From positions 1 through 64,000 of the forward strand of contig WPDH01000065.1 in NCBI GenBank assembly GCA_019137255.1: a stretch of 64,000 bases of DNA, in the 5' to 3' direction. Origin of the DNA: Corinectria fuckeliana (lineage: Eukaryota; Ascomycota; Sordariomycetes; Hypocreales; Nectriaceae). Of this stretch, positions 23,255 through 34,364 are shown one piece after another (position 1 is the first letter of the stretch; each line of letters begins with the position of its first letter). Position numbers and translations under genes: made by a program. The notes beneath the pieces are model-generated. The model was not told the origin of the DNA, searched no databases, and saw only the letters and a list, made by a program, of their open reading frames with translations.

Positions 23255-25831
23255 ATGCCGTCTTCGCGGCGAGATCACTCGAGTCGAGGCATAGAGCTTT
23301 CGCTCGATGACGATGCACGGTGTCTCCCAAAGCTATCGGCAATCTTCCCATCCAGCCATTCCGAAATTGTGCTCTTCCCCGAAGGTGGACATCGCCCAGG
23401 CTCGAAGTTGCATAAACGGGGGGGGACCGGGTCCCATGCCGAGGATACAGTTAGGCCAGGACGGCCTGCTTTCGAAGCCAGCCCAGCACCCGTTCACCTG
23501 GTGAGCACGAGCCTCGTCGGCTCCGGTCACCCCGACTCTCTAGTCTAGCAGGCTCATGGAGCCCATGGTCTTCCGAAGCCTCGAAGAAGTCGAAGTGGAA
23601 AGAACGGAGACGTATCCGGGGATAGATCAACCGCAGTCGGCACCCTTCCTGATAGACTGGGTGGTGCAACTACAGCCATAAACACGCCACAGAACATCCC
23701 AGATGAAACTGTTGCCGAGTTTACAAGTATTGTAACAGCCGTTCGCGACGCCAGACTAGGTGAGAATGGCCCTCGTCAACAAGAAACATTGACCGAGCAG
23801 TCCAACGATGACAATAATTCCACCACTGGAACCTATCCAGATTTCACTGTGTTACAAACTCGTCAGAAGGTGACCAAAAGCCGCCTCGATCATGCCCCGA
23901 GCGGAGGGTTCTTCAACATGGCGGCCTTGCGCTCTCATCCAGTCTGGAATGATCTGTCCAAGGCTGCAACCACTGGAGGTGACACACCGCGAATGGAAGG
24001 ACCAGATTCACCATCAGCAAGCACATCTGAGTCCCCAATCGAGCCGCCTCTGTTGGGGCCCGGATCCTATTACATCCTCGATTCGCGGTCACCTGGCTCC
24101 GCTTACCACTTGTATCGAAGCAATGGCGATGAAGCCAATGCAGGGACCGAGTTCCACGTCAGAAAAGTGCCTATGACCCTTATTCCCCACGAAACAGGAG
24201 GATTTGCCTACAAAACTGGCATCTCCAGCGAGGCCCGCGGTTCCTCCTCTTCTTCTTCCTCTGGCCACCAGACGTTGTGGCCGCCCAAAGCCAAGGAAGA
24301 TTCGGCCCCATCAGACATGGCAAATGCTAGCCCGACTGAAGGTTCTGGCGAATCTCTGCATATTGGCGAAGATACATTCTGCAGCCTCGGAGTGAAGTCG
24401 CCGTCTTCGATTGCCGGAGATGATGTTGGAGGATTCGGTCTTGAAATTCAGTCAACCATCATGACGAAAGTCAACGAGCGGCTTCGAGCTCGAAGACACC
24501 TCAGAGGTCACATGCATGTCATTGACGACCGTGGAAAGCATGTTCCCGGTACGCAGAACATGTTTCTTGTCGGCAACAGAGACATTCGAGATGTCGTGGA
24601 GATTGTTGTGCAGGAATTGCGCAGCTCCGAAAACCCTAGCTGTGGGGAGAAGAATAGCATCAGCGTCCATCCTGGAAAAAGGTCGTTACCCACGCTAGAT
24701 GGGATTGCGAACATCATCCTACCTCCGCCAGCGATGGCAGCTGATCCGGCAACCACCATCAGTTTGCCCAGAACATCATACGCAAATCTAAGTACGAGCG
24801 ATTTCCGGGTGCATACCAAGATCCGCGGTACGGAGTCTGAGGCTACGACGACGATCATCTCTCGAAAGAGTATCGCCGAAATCACCTGGCCAGAGAGCCA
24901 TTGTCAAGGTCACCGCCTTGACACGTACTCTCGAACTGTCTCCGAGTGCAGTTCTCCGACGCACAGGGCTTCGACGACATATTCTTCCGACCGCCGCCCG
25001 AGTCGGACCGCCGGCGGGTACATATTGAGTCATTACACCACCTTGAAAGACGCAAACGATCTCGGAGCGGAAATCCCTCCCGGGTGCAGCTCCCAAAAAA
25101 ACAGGAGTACAAGTGATCTTGCGGGCATAACATCGTTCCCACGTCTTTTATCTCGCCATTGCACAAACGACTGGGTAACTCCTCTTGCAGATATCGACGG
25201 GGTCATACAGCCTACTCCTGATACTCTGTATCATCACGGCGTTGACGCACGTCTTGGTAGCGTGTCGGGACCTTCATCAAACTTTCTACAGGAGCCCCTG
25301 AAGACCCGCAACTGCAACCACGACATGTTTGGGAAAAATCCATTTTGTCCCGACTCGAGTCATACGGAGGACGTTGGTGAAGGAGAGCTACCACCGTTGC
25401 CGTATATTCACAAACGGGTTGGTGCCTCTATTGGGTCGGCGGCTCACCGTCGACGCAGTTCTCAACCGCCTGCCTCACTGATTCCTGCAGCAGGCTCTGA
25501 TGACAATTTCTTGCCGAGCTTCATGGACAGACTTCGACAAGGAAGCCACAAGATCTTCCACCGACATCACTCACGAAAGGAGTCAGAAGAAGTTATAGGG
25601 CCTCCAAACTCCGAGGAGTATCATCTACGCAGTGAGCCACGATCGAGAGACAGCTTAGTAAAGCACGTTATGTCAGGGCCGCCACGACTAGACGTCGGAG
25701 GCAAAGACGAGGCCATGACGGGAGCCAGGTTAACTATCCGTCGTTGCAGAAAGGGAACATGCTCGGAGGATAATCGGCCTCATACATGCGAGAACGATTT
25801 CTTTACGCCACCCCGTGCAGCATCTCCATAA
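23255..25831 (+). CDS. large conserved-looking protein of unknown function
   Basis: Exon 1 (23255-23500) ends at a strong gtgagc donor. Exon 2 begins after a cag acceptor at 23552 and stays open to 25831, giving 841 aa with an 82-codon first exon in phase 0. I do not recognise a domain. Ser/Thr/Pro-rich, probably disordered sequence surrounds several more ordered patches: GGFFNMAALRSHPVWNDL near residue 125, GPGSYYILDSRSPGSAYHLYR near residue 180, and VNERLRARRHLRGHMHVIDDRGKHVPGTQNMFLVGNRDIRDVVEIVVQEL near residue 310, which looks like a folded core. A basic tail element reads FMDRLRQGSHKIFHRHHSRKE near residue 655. The last ~40 residues contain a Cys/His cluster (RRCRKGTCSEDNRPHTCEN). No signal peptide or membrane span is visible. 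Neighbours are unrelated housekeeping genes. The gene model is well supported, the function is not. Confidence 0.7.
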
Positions 25832-26482
25832 ATGGTAGGCACTGGGAGACACGCTGTATAATGTATTAGAAGATAACCTAGATTGTGTTCAAGCCCCTAG
25901 AATGATCATGCCTAAACTCGACTGCCTCAAGACTAAAGTGTCGCCAAGTTTCTAAGCTCGTAAGTGCATGAAGAACTTGTCACAGGACCTTGCCTCAATG
26001 TTAGGGTGATTCGAGGCGTCACTAAATGTGCTCGGCCAGAAGAGTTTACGTTTAGTCAAGTTCCGTTAAGATTGTTGACAATTGTGTAAAGTAGTTGATT
26101 TACGATTGGCGGCTTTATTCCTCGGTGTTTTTTGGTCGCCTTTTGTCGTCCTATCTTCAACACACGCATAGACAAGTAAGAAAAAAAAAGACAGACAAGA
26201 AGCGAAAAGAGGCCATTTGGTTCCCTAGGCATTTTAAACAGCAAAGAACCAAAGCACCAGACCTTTTTTCTTTTGGTTTATACATTCGGTCTTTTGTTGC
26301 TATATAGGGTATGACGCCGGGTAGCAAAAAAGCAACCTAGGCTTAGTAACTAAACAAACGTGACAACAGACACGGACATTCACGAGGCAAGGCAAGGATA
26401 CCCTACTGCCAAACATGCAGCATCATGATGTTTTCAGCTTTAAAGTATCAAGAGCTAAACCCCAGCCAACTCCCGCTTCTCG
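25832..26482. other. convergent 3' region, no gene seen
   Basis: This lies between the stop of the orphan gene and the stop of the nucleolar protein gene. It contains an A-rich run (aagaaaaaaaaagac near 26178) and nothing coding. Confidence 0.5.
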
Positions 26483-28162
26483 TCATACAGCCTTGGAAGC
26501 CCGCGCCTTGTTGTCCCGGTGCCGCTTCTCCTTGGCTGCCGTCTTCCGCCTGCTCATCCACGACCGATTCAGGTCTCGCCGGTTCTCCCAGAACCACGAT
26601 TGGAACTCGGTCGAGCCTGCTGCGGGCACTCCGTCACCGCCCTGCCCGTCTCCGCCGTCCATGACACCGTCCATGCCGTCGACGTCATCGTCCATGTCGG
26701 CGTCTGCGTCGTCGTCGTCGTCTCCCTGCGAGTTCCAGAAGTTGCGCATGCGCGCCGGGTGCGCCGTGTCGGGCGTGGGCGCGGCGCTGCGGGTGCTGCG
26801 CCACTCGAAGTCCTGGCGGCTGAAGGGCGTCATGGGGGGGTTGCGCTGGTCGGCCGCGGGCTCTTCCTCATCCTCACCCTCGCCCTCGCCCTCGAAGAAG
26901 CTGAAGGGCTCGGCTTCCTTGGCGGCAGCCGTCTCGGTGGGACGCTTGTACAGGGCCTCGAGAGGGTGGACTTTGGTGGCGGAGGGTGTGAGGGGAGGGG
27001 GGATCTTGATGGTGAGGCTTCGCGACGAGCTCGAGGACATGGGGCGCGTGTTGTCGCCCTTGATGGCTGAGATGGGAGTGGCATGCTCGGATTGTGCGGG
27101 CGGGTCATCGTGGTCCGACACGGACTCTTCAGCCTCCCGGGGTGCTTCTGTTTTTCTTTCGTCCTCTTCTGATTCCTCCTCCGATTCCTCCTCCGATGAA
27201 CTGCCGCTGCTACTGGTACCGCTGCTGCTGGTGGCATCATCGTCCCCGGCCTCCTCAACCACCTTCGCAACGGGCTTTGACTTCTTTGGTTTCAGGGCGA
27301 CCGGCTTGGGAGGCGGCCTAGCTCTGGCAGCTTCAACCACCTCGCCATCCTCATCAACCCACCCCTTGCCATCAACGAACTCAGTGGCCGCTTTCGACTG
27401 CGACTCGGGCGCCGAGGTTTTCAGGAAGCTCGGGAACCTGGTGGTCTTCTCGAACTCGTGGACCGTGACCTCGCGGGTGTTGCTTCGCTTCTTCCGCTTC
27501 TTCGGGAGGTTGTCCCCGGTGGCGTTGCCGATGGCGTTGGCAGGAAGCGTAGTCTTGAGCAGGCATTCGTCTTGGTCGGTGTACTTGGACTTTAGGCGCT
27601 TCTTCTTGTCGGTTGTCTTGCCGTCCTTGTCGCTCTCCTTGTCCTTCTTGCTCTTCTTCCTCCGTTGGTCGGCAGGCTCGGTCCAGCCTCGCTTCACCTT
27701 GCGGTCGGTGAGGCCGACACCCTCAACAATGTCCGGGTTGCGTTTCCGCTTCTTGGAACCCCCGGCCGCGTCTTCGAATTTCCTGGCTCTCCTTTTCTGC
27801 TTCCGCTCCTCCTGCTCTTCGTACTTCCTGTCCTGCTCCTCGCTCGGCTCCACCTTCTTCTTCTCTGGCCGTGCCTTCTCGACACGCAGCTTGTTCCCCT
27901 TCAGCACCGAGTTGTGCAGCTTCTTCTTGAGATTTTCGGCGTCCATGGTGGGCAGGTCGACGAAGCCGTATCGCTTCTCGGGAAAGGTCTCGATGGAGTG
28001 GTACGAGACGTTGCGGGCGTGAGGGGCGACGGCGGCGGGCAGAGCGATCTTGAGGAGCTCGGGGTCGAGAGGGCTGATGTGCAGCCGGGTGAAGTCGGTG
28101 GCGCCACCGGGAGAGGCCTTGGGAGAGGCGGAGGTCGGCAGCGAGGCAGGTTCAGCAGGCAT
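26483..28162 (-). CDS. nucleolar-type RRM-like protein rich in Lys and acidic tracts
   Basis: This single exon of 559 aa begins at ATG 28162. The open frame continues to 28270, but without an ATG. Residues about 18-95 form an RRM-like fold: FTRLHISPLDPELLKIALP, then a loop, and RYGFVDLPTMDAENLKKKL, where RYGFVDL sits at the RNP1 position, then VLKGNKLRVEKARP. The rest is dominated by Lys/Arg clusters (KKRKRNPDIVEG, QRRKKSKKDKESDKDGKTTDKKKR, KKRKKR), which look like nuclear or nucleolar localisation signals, and by long Ser/Glu/Asp tracts (SSSGTSSSGSSSEEESEEES). Near the C terminus is FSRQDFEWRSTRSAAPTPDTAHP. The final stretch (FQSWFWENRRDLNRSWMSRRKTAAKEKRHRDNKARA) is a conserved-looking basic helix. 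Such proteins are often annotated SRP40-like on composition alone. A role in ribosome biogenesis is an inference from the RRM and the composition. Confidence 0.75.
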   Translation of the reverse strand: MPAEPASLPTSASPKASPGGATDFTRLHISPLDPELLKIALPAAVAPHARNVSYHSIETFPEKRYGFVDLPTMDAENLKKKLHNSVLKGNKLRVEKARPEKKKVEPSEEQDRKYEEQEERKQKRRARKFEDAAGGSKKRKRNPDIVEGVGLTDRKVKRGWTEPADQRRKKSKKDKESDKDGKTTDKKKRLKSKYTDQDECLLKTTLPANAIGNATGDNLPKKRKKRSNTREVTVHEFEKTTRFPSFLKTSAPESQSKAATEFVDGKGWVDEDGEVVEAARARPPPKPVALKPKKSKPVAKVVEEAGDDDATSSSGTSSSGSSSEEESEEESEEDERKTEAPREAEESVSDHDDPPAQSEHATPISAIKGDNTRPMSSSSSRSLTIKIPPPLTPSATKVHPLEALYKRPTETAAAKEAEPFSFFEGEGEGEDEEEPAADQRNPPMTPFSRQDFEWRSTRSAAPTPDTAHPARMRNFWNSQGDDDDDADADMDDDVDGMDGVMDGGDGQGGDGVPAAGSTEFQSWFWENRRDLNRSWMSRRKTAAKEKRHRDNKARASKAV

Positions 28163-29175
28163 CGCGGAGTATGCGCTGTCGTAGGCGGATTTGCGACGCA
28201 ATTTGCGTCGTCGACGATGTTTCGCTTCGAGAAATTGTGAATCCAAGACTGGTTCTTGCGTCCCCTGCAAGCAACTTTCTCCAAGAAAAAAAAGTAGGTA
28301 GCTCCGAGACGATTGAGCGCTGATTGGTCGAGGGGAGGTACGTTGTTCCGGCCGTCTGAGAGAGTCTTGGAAGGGTAATTACAACTCAGAAACACCAGTC
28401 GGTTGCTGTTTGATGTCGTTGCTTTGACCAGATGCAAAATGCTGTTTCCTTTCTGGAGGGGAGAGGAGAGGAGAAGTCTTTGCGAGATTCAATGCATGGA
28501 CGGCATCGGATAGAATCTGGTAAGCGCCGTGTGTCACCCTCCTAGGCGAGGTCTCGGTGTGCAGCCAAGTTCTTTGTGTGTTTGAGACATTGCCTAATCG
28601 GGAAACCAGACGCTAGGCACGCCGTCCTCTTACACCACCAGTGTCAGTTTCTCTCGACCATGGCCAAATTCGGAGACATAATAGAGAATGCACATATAGG
28701 CATAATGCCTCCTGCCGTGGAAGGACCTGGCCTTCGGCTACTCCCGAGCGGCCAAGGTGGCTGCTGCTGCTACACACACCTTGAAACTGTCTCATGACTT
28801 GGGACGAGATGCGCCGCAGCACACTCGTTTAGCGGTATGCGCGACGACATCTGTCAGATACCACCGGCCCTGGAAAGAGACATGGTAGAATTTTATTCTT
28901 GGTTCACGGATAGGGCATAGCTAACTCTGCGCTGGAGCTGTCTTGAAGCTAGAGTAGTTGTTAGTTGACGATCAGCAGCGTATGCGATCGACATAAAAGG
29001 GGCGGCCATGCCCTTCATCCAGTACACAGAACCACCAGTTGCTGCGCATTGGTTCTTCGTCTTTTTTCATTTCATTCTCTTTCTGGTAAAGGAGCTTTGT
29101 TTGCGTGTCTTTGAATCCAAGAACTTTCTCTTTCATTACCTTGCTCAAGACCTTCCTTCATATCCCCATCTCAAG
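28163..29175. other. divergent intergenic region, no gene seen
   Basis: This is the promoter area of the minus-strand nucleolar gene and of the secreted protein gene. No coding ORF was found on either strand. Confidence 0.5.
28991..29000 (+). promoter_or_regulatory. TATA-like element upstream of the secreted-protein gene
   Basis: ACATAAAAGG lies 185 bp upstream of the ATG at 29176. A start site about 30 bp downstream of it would fall after the in-frame ATG at 29008, which supports 29176 as the translation start. The call is by eye only. Confidence 0.4.
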
Positions 29176-29804
29176 ATGAAGACCGCCGTCTTTCTCGCTC
29201 TCGTGGGCAGCGCATGTGCAGGTTGGTCCACCACCATCGATCCAGCGTAGACAAAAAAAGAACAACTAAAGGCTTACCATCCGCAGCACCCCAGTTGCTC
29301 AAACGACAGAACGCCTGCTTCATCGTCGGCTCCGAGGCCCTCCCGGACGAAGTGGCCAACGTCGCCACCTCCCTCGCCAACACCGTCACCTGCGACACCT
29401 CCAAGACGACCATCGACGGTGTCCCAGACGTCAAGTCCGGCGGCGTCACCTTTTCGTCCATCAACTTTGCCGACTCCGGCCAGACGCCGCTGGCCTTCTC
29501 CCTGGACCAGTTTGCCACCACTTCGCCGCTGGCTGGCAACGACCTACAGCAGTTCCAGAACGAGCTGAACACGTACCTTGCCACCGAGGCTGGAGTCCGA
29601 TCGGTTGGAGGAAGCCTTGCCTTAAAGGTGCCCAAGTTCTTTCTTCAGTTCCAGATGGCCCGGATCCAGCAGGCCCAAGGGAACGTCTCTGCTGTGCCTG
29701 GCCAGACTGTTGATCACCAGCTTGGGAAAGTCGTCAAAAACGCAGCCGGAGAGGACCAGGCCCTGATTGACCAGGTCAACAACCTCGCTGCCACTCTTAA
29801 ATAG
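29176..29804 (+). CDS. small secreted protein with a dibasic (Kex2-like) site
   Basis: Exons 29176-29221 and 29287-29804 give 187 aa. Residues 1-16 (MKTAVFLALVGSACAA) are a clear signal peptide, and the intron falls at its end. LLKR at residues about 19-22 is a likely Kex2 processing site, after which the mature protein begins QNACFIVGSEALPDE. The mature protein is about 165 aa with two Cys (NACF and VTCDT), enough for one disulfide, and no obvious enzyme motif. It holds a Gln-rich helix (FFLQFQMARIQQAQGN) in the second half. Similar small secreted proteins are widespread in ascomycetes; no family name comes to mind with confidence. An in-frame ATG at 29008 would add 56 residues and bury the signal peptide, so it is not preferred. 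Cell-surface or extracellular action is inferred from the signal peptide only. Confidence 0.8.
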
Positions 29805-29985
29805 ATGCCACATCCCCTAAAAAGGATGATTCAATATAGAAAATACCATACTATTTTCCTACACTTCATACATGTAACGTTCCAGTCGTGATTATAAATA
29901 AAAAAAATACAGCCCAACTGTAGGGAATAAGAGAGGAGACGGCAGAGAACACCTATCCAAGGTCATGTCCAGAAAGATTGAGAAG

Positions 29986-31079
29986 TCAAGAGCTGCCACG
30001 GAAGAATGGCGAAGGGTCCTGCTCCCGCCTATCGCCCCCACTGGCCTTCCACCACACATCGCTGCCCCAGCGGATGATTCGCTCTGCGGCACCCTGAGGA
30101 GTCATGGCCGGTCGGACATCGAGGTGGAATACGGGTTCGCCCGAGGGTTCGGGCTCTCCTTGGTAGTAGTCGATAACGTATCGGATCTCCTTCTTTTCGC
30201 CGTTGGAGTCCCGTGACACGTACCAGTCGTGTCGGTCAAAAGGAGGATCGACGCTTCACCACATGTCAGAGAACGGGGCAGAATACTGGGATCAGAAGAA
30301 CTTACCCAAATTTGGACGGATAGACCCAGCCGAGGACCTGCAGCATCGTGGCCTTGGGTGTCATATCCTTGGGACGACCCTGAAATCGGACCAACGTAGG
30401 CGTGGCCTTGGCGTCCTCCCAGTTCCAGTGACGCTCTAGTTCCTCGGACGCATGCTCTTCGCCGCGCTTGCAGATCTGCCATCCCTTGTACAGACCGCGC
30501 CCGAACCGTTGCTCCCACTCAAGAATCTCCATCCATGCGCCCTCGTTGAGGTAGTTGTGCACGGAAACCATGCCCTCGACGGCCGTGATGTCGGTATCGG
30601 TATATCCCTTTCGGAGCAGGGCATTGTACATCTGCTGGGGCGATGGGTACTCCCAGTTCCCGTCGCCCGAACCCTTGGGGATCGTCGACGGATCTCGAGA
30701 AGTTGGTAGGCTGATTTCCTGGTTTGGCGCAGGCTTCTGAGAGAGATCGGGGAACATGTAGTTGAGAGGGTTGAGCTGGGAGATTAGAGATTTGGGCGGC
30801 TCCTCAAGGGTAGTGCGGGCGGCATGAGGTACAGGGCAGCCCGAGGCGGCAGGAGCATCGGTTGGCCTCTGGCACTTGGCCTCGTTGGTGGGGTTGAGGG
30901 CATCGAGGCTCTTTTTGTGCATCGGGCACGAGGCCTAGTATAACGAATCGTAAGCAGCCGTTGGAGGCGGTTCGAAGGGGTGCACTTACAGGAGGTTGTT
31001 TGCCGGCAGTTGCGGGAACTTGAGGATGCCCCATGGGGACATGGAGGGTGGCGGGAGCGTCTGCCCAGAACCAGCCCAT
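29986..31079 (-). CDS. CYC3: cytochrome c heme lyase (holocytochrome c synthase)
   Basis: Minus-strand exons 30990-31079, 30306-30934 and 29986-30253 join in frame (KQPP|ASCPMHKKS and YPSKFG|VDPPFDRHDWYV), giving 328 aa. The start MGWFWADAPA and the two Cys-Pro heme-regulatory motifs (SCPMHKK near residue 32 and SGCPVPH near residue 57) are typical of the family. Then come WEYPSPQQMYNALLRKG, the SVHNYLNEGAWMEILEWE segment, PKATMLQVLGWVYPSKFG, PPFDRHDWYV and IDYYQGEP...FHLDVRPA. The enzyme attaches heme covalently to the CXXCH of apocytochrome c (or c1) in the mitochondrial intermembrane space. The length agrees with Neurospora cyt-2. Cytochrome c1 heme lyase is the close alternative, since the two subfamilies differ mainly in details I cannot score by eye. 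Confidence 0.93.
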
Positions 31080-31637
31080 GATGAAGACGTAAGCGAAAAG
31101 AACAGAGGGTGAGAAAGAAGAGGAATTAGTTGACTAGGATGATAGCAGAGGGGTCAGAGCAAGTCCGTCCAAAAGCGAAAATTGGAGGAGAGAATGTGGT
31201 GATGATGGAATGTTTGCGTCGAAGGGTGCCAGTCGCCCAGAAATTAAGGGTCGGGGGATCCCGTCGCGACATTGACCTAACTTGCCTTGATCAAGCTACC
31301 CGAATTATTTCCGGCCGAGTGCACGCTTTGAGAGTCTGGCTGTCATGACTGAGGTACGTAACGACGTCACCATCCGCGTTCCGCGATCGCGGGCATCCTT
31401 GCAACTTGCACTAACCCTTGTTCGCCGCATCATCTCTATCTAGTCTACGAAGTCGAAGTAGCTTGCTTCGTACTTACGAAAGTAACTGCGTTTGCACATG
31501 CGCTTGACTCCTCGTCTTCTCCAATCCCCCGGATGCAATTGCCCACGAGGCTTCTCGAATATGACCAAGCCGACGCTGACGCCCTCACTTCCGTCTACAG
31601 CAATTGTTAACGGCATCTGCTCCCTTGCATTTTCGAG
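31080..31637. other. divergent promoter region, no gene seen
   Basis: This is the intergenic space between the heme lyase and the ADCK-like gene, both of which encode mitochondrial proteins. No coding signal is seen. Confidence 0.5.
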
Positions 31638-33758
31638 ATGAGAGCCGGCTTCCTCTTCGGCCGGTTCTGCCTTCGCCAGGGCCTCCGGACACATGCAAAT
31701 GCCCATGTCAACGTCGCCTTCCTGCCCCGTCGCCTCGCCTCCACGAGTCGCCGTGGCCCACAACCGTCTATCGGCTGGAGGAGGATAACGCTGCGCGCAT
31801 CGGGTGGTGCGGCTGCTCTAGCAACATCTGCGTTTGTGGAACTGTCGCAGCAGGAGAACGACACCCCGGAAGACACAGCCGAGAAGCGCATGCTGAAGGT
31901 GTCGCGGCACGAGATCAAAAAGGGGGTCAACGAAGAAGCTCGGGGACTCTCGCGGGTTGTGCAACAGATCAGATACCTCGTGGACCTTCTCATCGTGGAG
32001 CCGGCATGCACGGGGATTCGCTTTCTGCAGCTCGTTTTCATCTTTGTCCCCGTCATCGTCACGGTCCCCGCCACCTGGTTTGGTCGACGACAGCCTCATC
32101 GCGACAACGAGCGCACCGGGACCCTGTGGTGGTATGGCTTTCTGGTAAACGCCATGGAGCTGGCTGGCCCGGCCTTCATCAAGCTTGGGCAGTGGGCAGC
32201 TTCGCGATCCGACATCTTCCCCACCGAGATGTGCGACATCATGTCCAAGCTGCACTCCAACGCACCGGCCCACTCCATGCACGCCACCCGGAAGACGGTG
32301 GAGGCGGCCTTTGGCGGCCGCAGGTTCAAAGACATCTTTGACGAGTTCGATGAGACGCCGTTGGGCGTGGGGGCTATTGCACAGGTTTACAAGGCCAAAC
32401 TAAAGCCGGGCCTAGCGAAACCCGACGACATTGATGCCCGCAAGGAGCCCCGACACCTGGTACAGAACGTGAGGCACAATGTCGAGACTGTCCTCAAGAG
32501 TTCGCCGCACAGAGTGCCCTCGTCATATGTCGCTGTCAAAGTCTTGCACCCAAAGGTTGAGAGGACAGTCCGGAGAGACCTCCGGATCATGGGCTTCTTT
32601 GCCAGAATGCTCAACCTCGTACCCACAATGGAATGGCTCTCACTTCCCGACGAAGTAACGCAATTCGGTGAGATGATGAAGCTGCAACTTGACCTTCGCA
32701 TCGAAGCTGCGAACCTCGCTACCTTTCGCCGGAACTTCAGGGATCGCTCCACCGCATGGTTCCCTTATCCCTACGCCGAGTTCACTACCAGAAATGTCTT
32801 AATAGAAGAGTTCGCCCAAGGCATTCCCTTGGCGGATTTTATGGAGAACGGCGGCGGCGTGTTCCAGCACGACATTGCCGACGAGGGCCTCGACGCCTTC
32901 CTTCGCATGCTGCTCCTCGATAACTTTGTCCACGCCGATCTACACCCCGGAAACATCATGGTGCGATTCTATCAGTCTGCTCGCCCGGAACTGCGGTTGT
33001 CCTTGACCACGCCCAAGCCCGTCCCCGACGAGCAGAGCGACGTCACAGAGCAGGTACTGGAGCGCCTGCGTCCGTACCGCCACAAGAAGGACAAGGCCGC
33101 TTGGCAGGCCGAGCTGGCCAAGATTGACGAGGAGGGCTTCCGCCCGCAGCTCATCTTCATCGACACGGGCTTGGTGACGGAGCTCAACGCCACAAACCGC
33201 GACAACTTCCTTGACCTCTTCCGCGCCGTGGCCGAATTCGACGGCTACAAGGCCGGCCAGCTCATGTGCGAGCGGTGCCGCCAGCCCGACGCCGTCCTCG
33301 ACAGCGATGTCTTCGCGCTCAAGATGCAGCACCTGGTGCTCAGCGTCAAGAGCAGCACTCTCGCCCTCGGCAACGTCAAGATCGGCGACATTCTGCAGCA
33401 GGTGCTCGGCATGGTCCGCCACCACCATGTCCGCCTCGAGGGCGACTTCGTCAACGTCGTCATCAGCATCTTGCTGCTCGAGGGCATCGGCCGCAGTCTC
33501 AACCCCGACGTCGACTTGCTAAGCAGCTCCCTGCCCATCCTGCGCCAGCTGAGCGCCCAAAGCGGCACCGAGATGGCCAAGCATGGCGACTTTTCCATGC
33601 TGGTTGTGTGGGTGGGCCTTGAGGCCAGGCGTTTTATGCAAGCTAGCATCGAAGACGTGAGTTTCTTTCCCTCCCCTCCACAGTAATGAGCCACCTGTTG
33701 CTAACCTCCGCAGGTTGAACGTTGCGTCAAATACGATCTCCTTTCACCTAATGTGTAA
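31638..33758 (+). CDS. ABC1/ADCK (UbiB) family kinase-like mitochondrial protein
   Basis: Exons 31638-33656 and 33714-33758 give 687 aa. The Arg-rich N terminus (FGRFCLRQGLRTHANAHVN..., RRLASTSRRG) is a plausible mitochondrial presequence, followed by a hydrophobic helix (LQLVFIFVPVIVTVPATWF, near residue 135). Family signatures follow in order: the KxGQ element FIKLGQWAASRSDIFP, the Ala-rich nucleotide loop GVGAIAQVYKAKL, the Lys strand VAVKVLHPKVE, the catalytic loop HADLHPGNIMV and the metal-binding position as FIDTG (DTG in place of the usual DFG). UbiB-family members support coenzyme Q biosynthesis or distribution. This wording resembles yeast Cqd1 (YPL109C) and human ADCK2 more than Coq8, as inferred from the Ser-Arg-Ser-Asp motif context. 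The last 14 codons are on a separate exon whose loss would truncate VERCVKYDLLSPNV. Confidence 0.88.
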
Positions 33759-34364
33759 ACAAGATTAGAGTCTGGGAAGCAATGTACGCAAGTAGAGACG
33801 GCGTTCACAGGGCGTCCAGGGGGGGGGGGGATAAATAACAATAATAATGTATCGAGATGAGCGAGAAAAAAACACGAAGAAACGTCTCAAAGCTTCGCAG
33901 CAGATGGAGAGACTTGCCATAGATATTTACGCTTCCCATACTTGATTCGAGTCACCACCGTATTGGCTTGTCGAATACACTGCGCAATCAACATGACTCA
34001 ATGAGAAAAGACGCCGTTCCGTGGCATTAAGAACCCTGGATTTCGTAACGCTTCTATTTGTAACTAGTTGTACATCTCCTAGCCCCCTAACGCCTGAATG
34101 AAACCCTAATATGGAGTCCGTGGATCCCCATGAGAATAAAACGTAATAGTACCTCGCTGACGGCTAATGTATATATAAGTATTCCATCTCGGTATAATCG
34201 TGGCAGACAGCACCATGAGGACGTTCGACAAAGGTATTGGACAAGATGCCGCTACGGAGGTACAAACGCTCAAGCATTTAGTCCCCGCTTGCTTCGCACC
34301 GTTTAAACCCTGCAAGATGCCGAACCTCTCTCCCTTCATCCAACTGAAAAGGGGCCTCGCCCAC
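33759..34364. other. convergent 3' region, no gene seen
   Basis: This includes a homopolymeric G run near 33820 and AT-rich sequence suited to polyadenylation. Nothing coding is visible. Confidence 0.5.

Noticed and set aside
26483..28270. Longer nucleolar-protein frame from 28270
   Set aside because: The first codon is TTG; ATG 28162 is the first true start.
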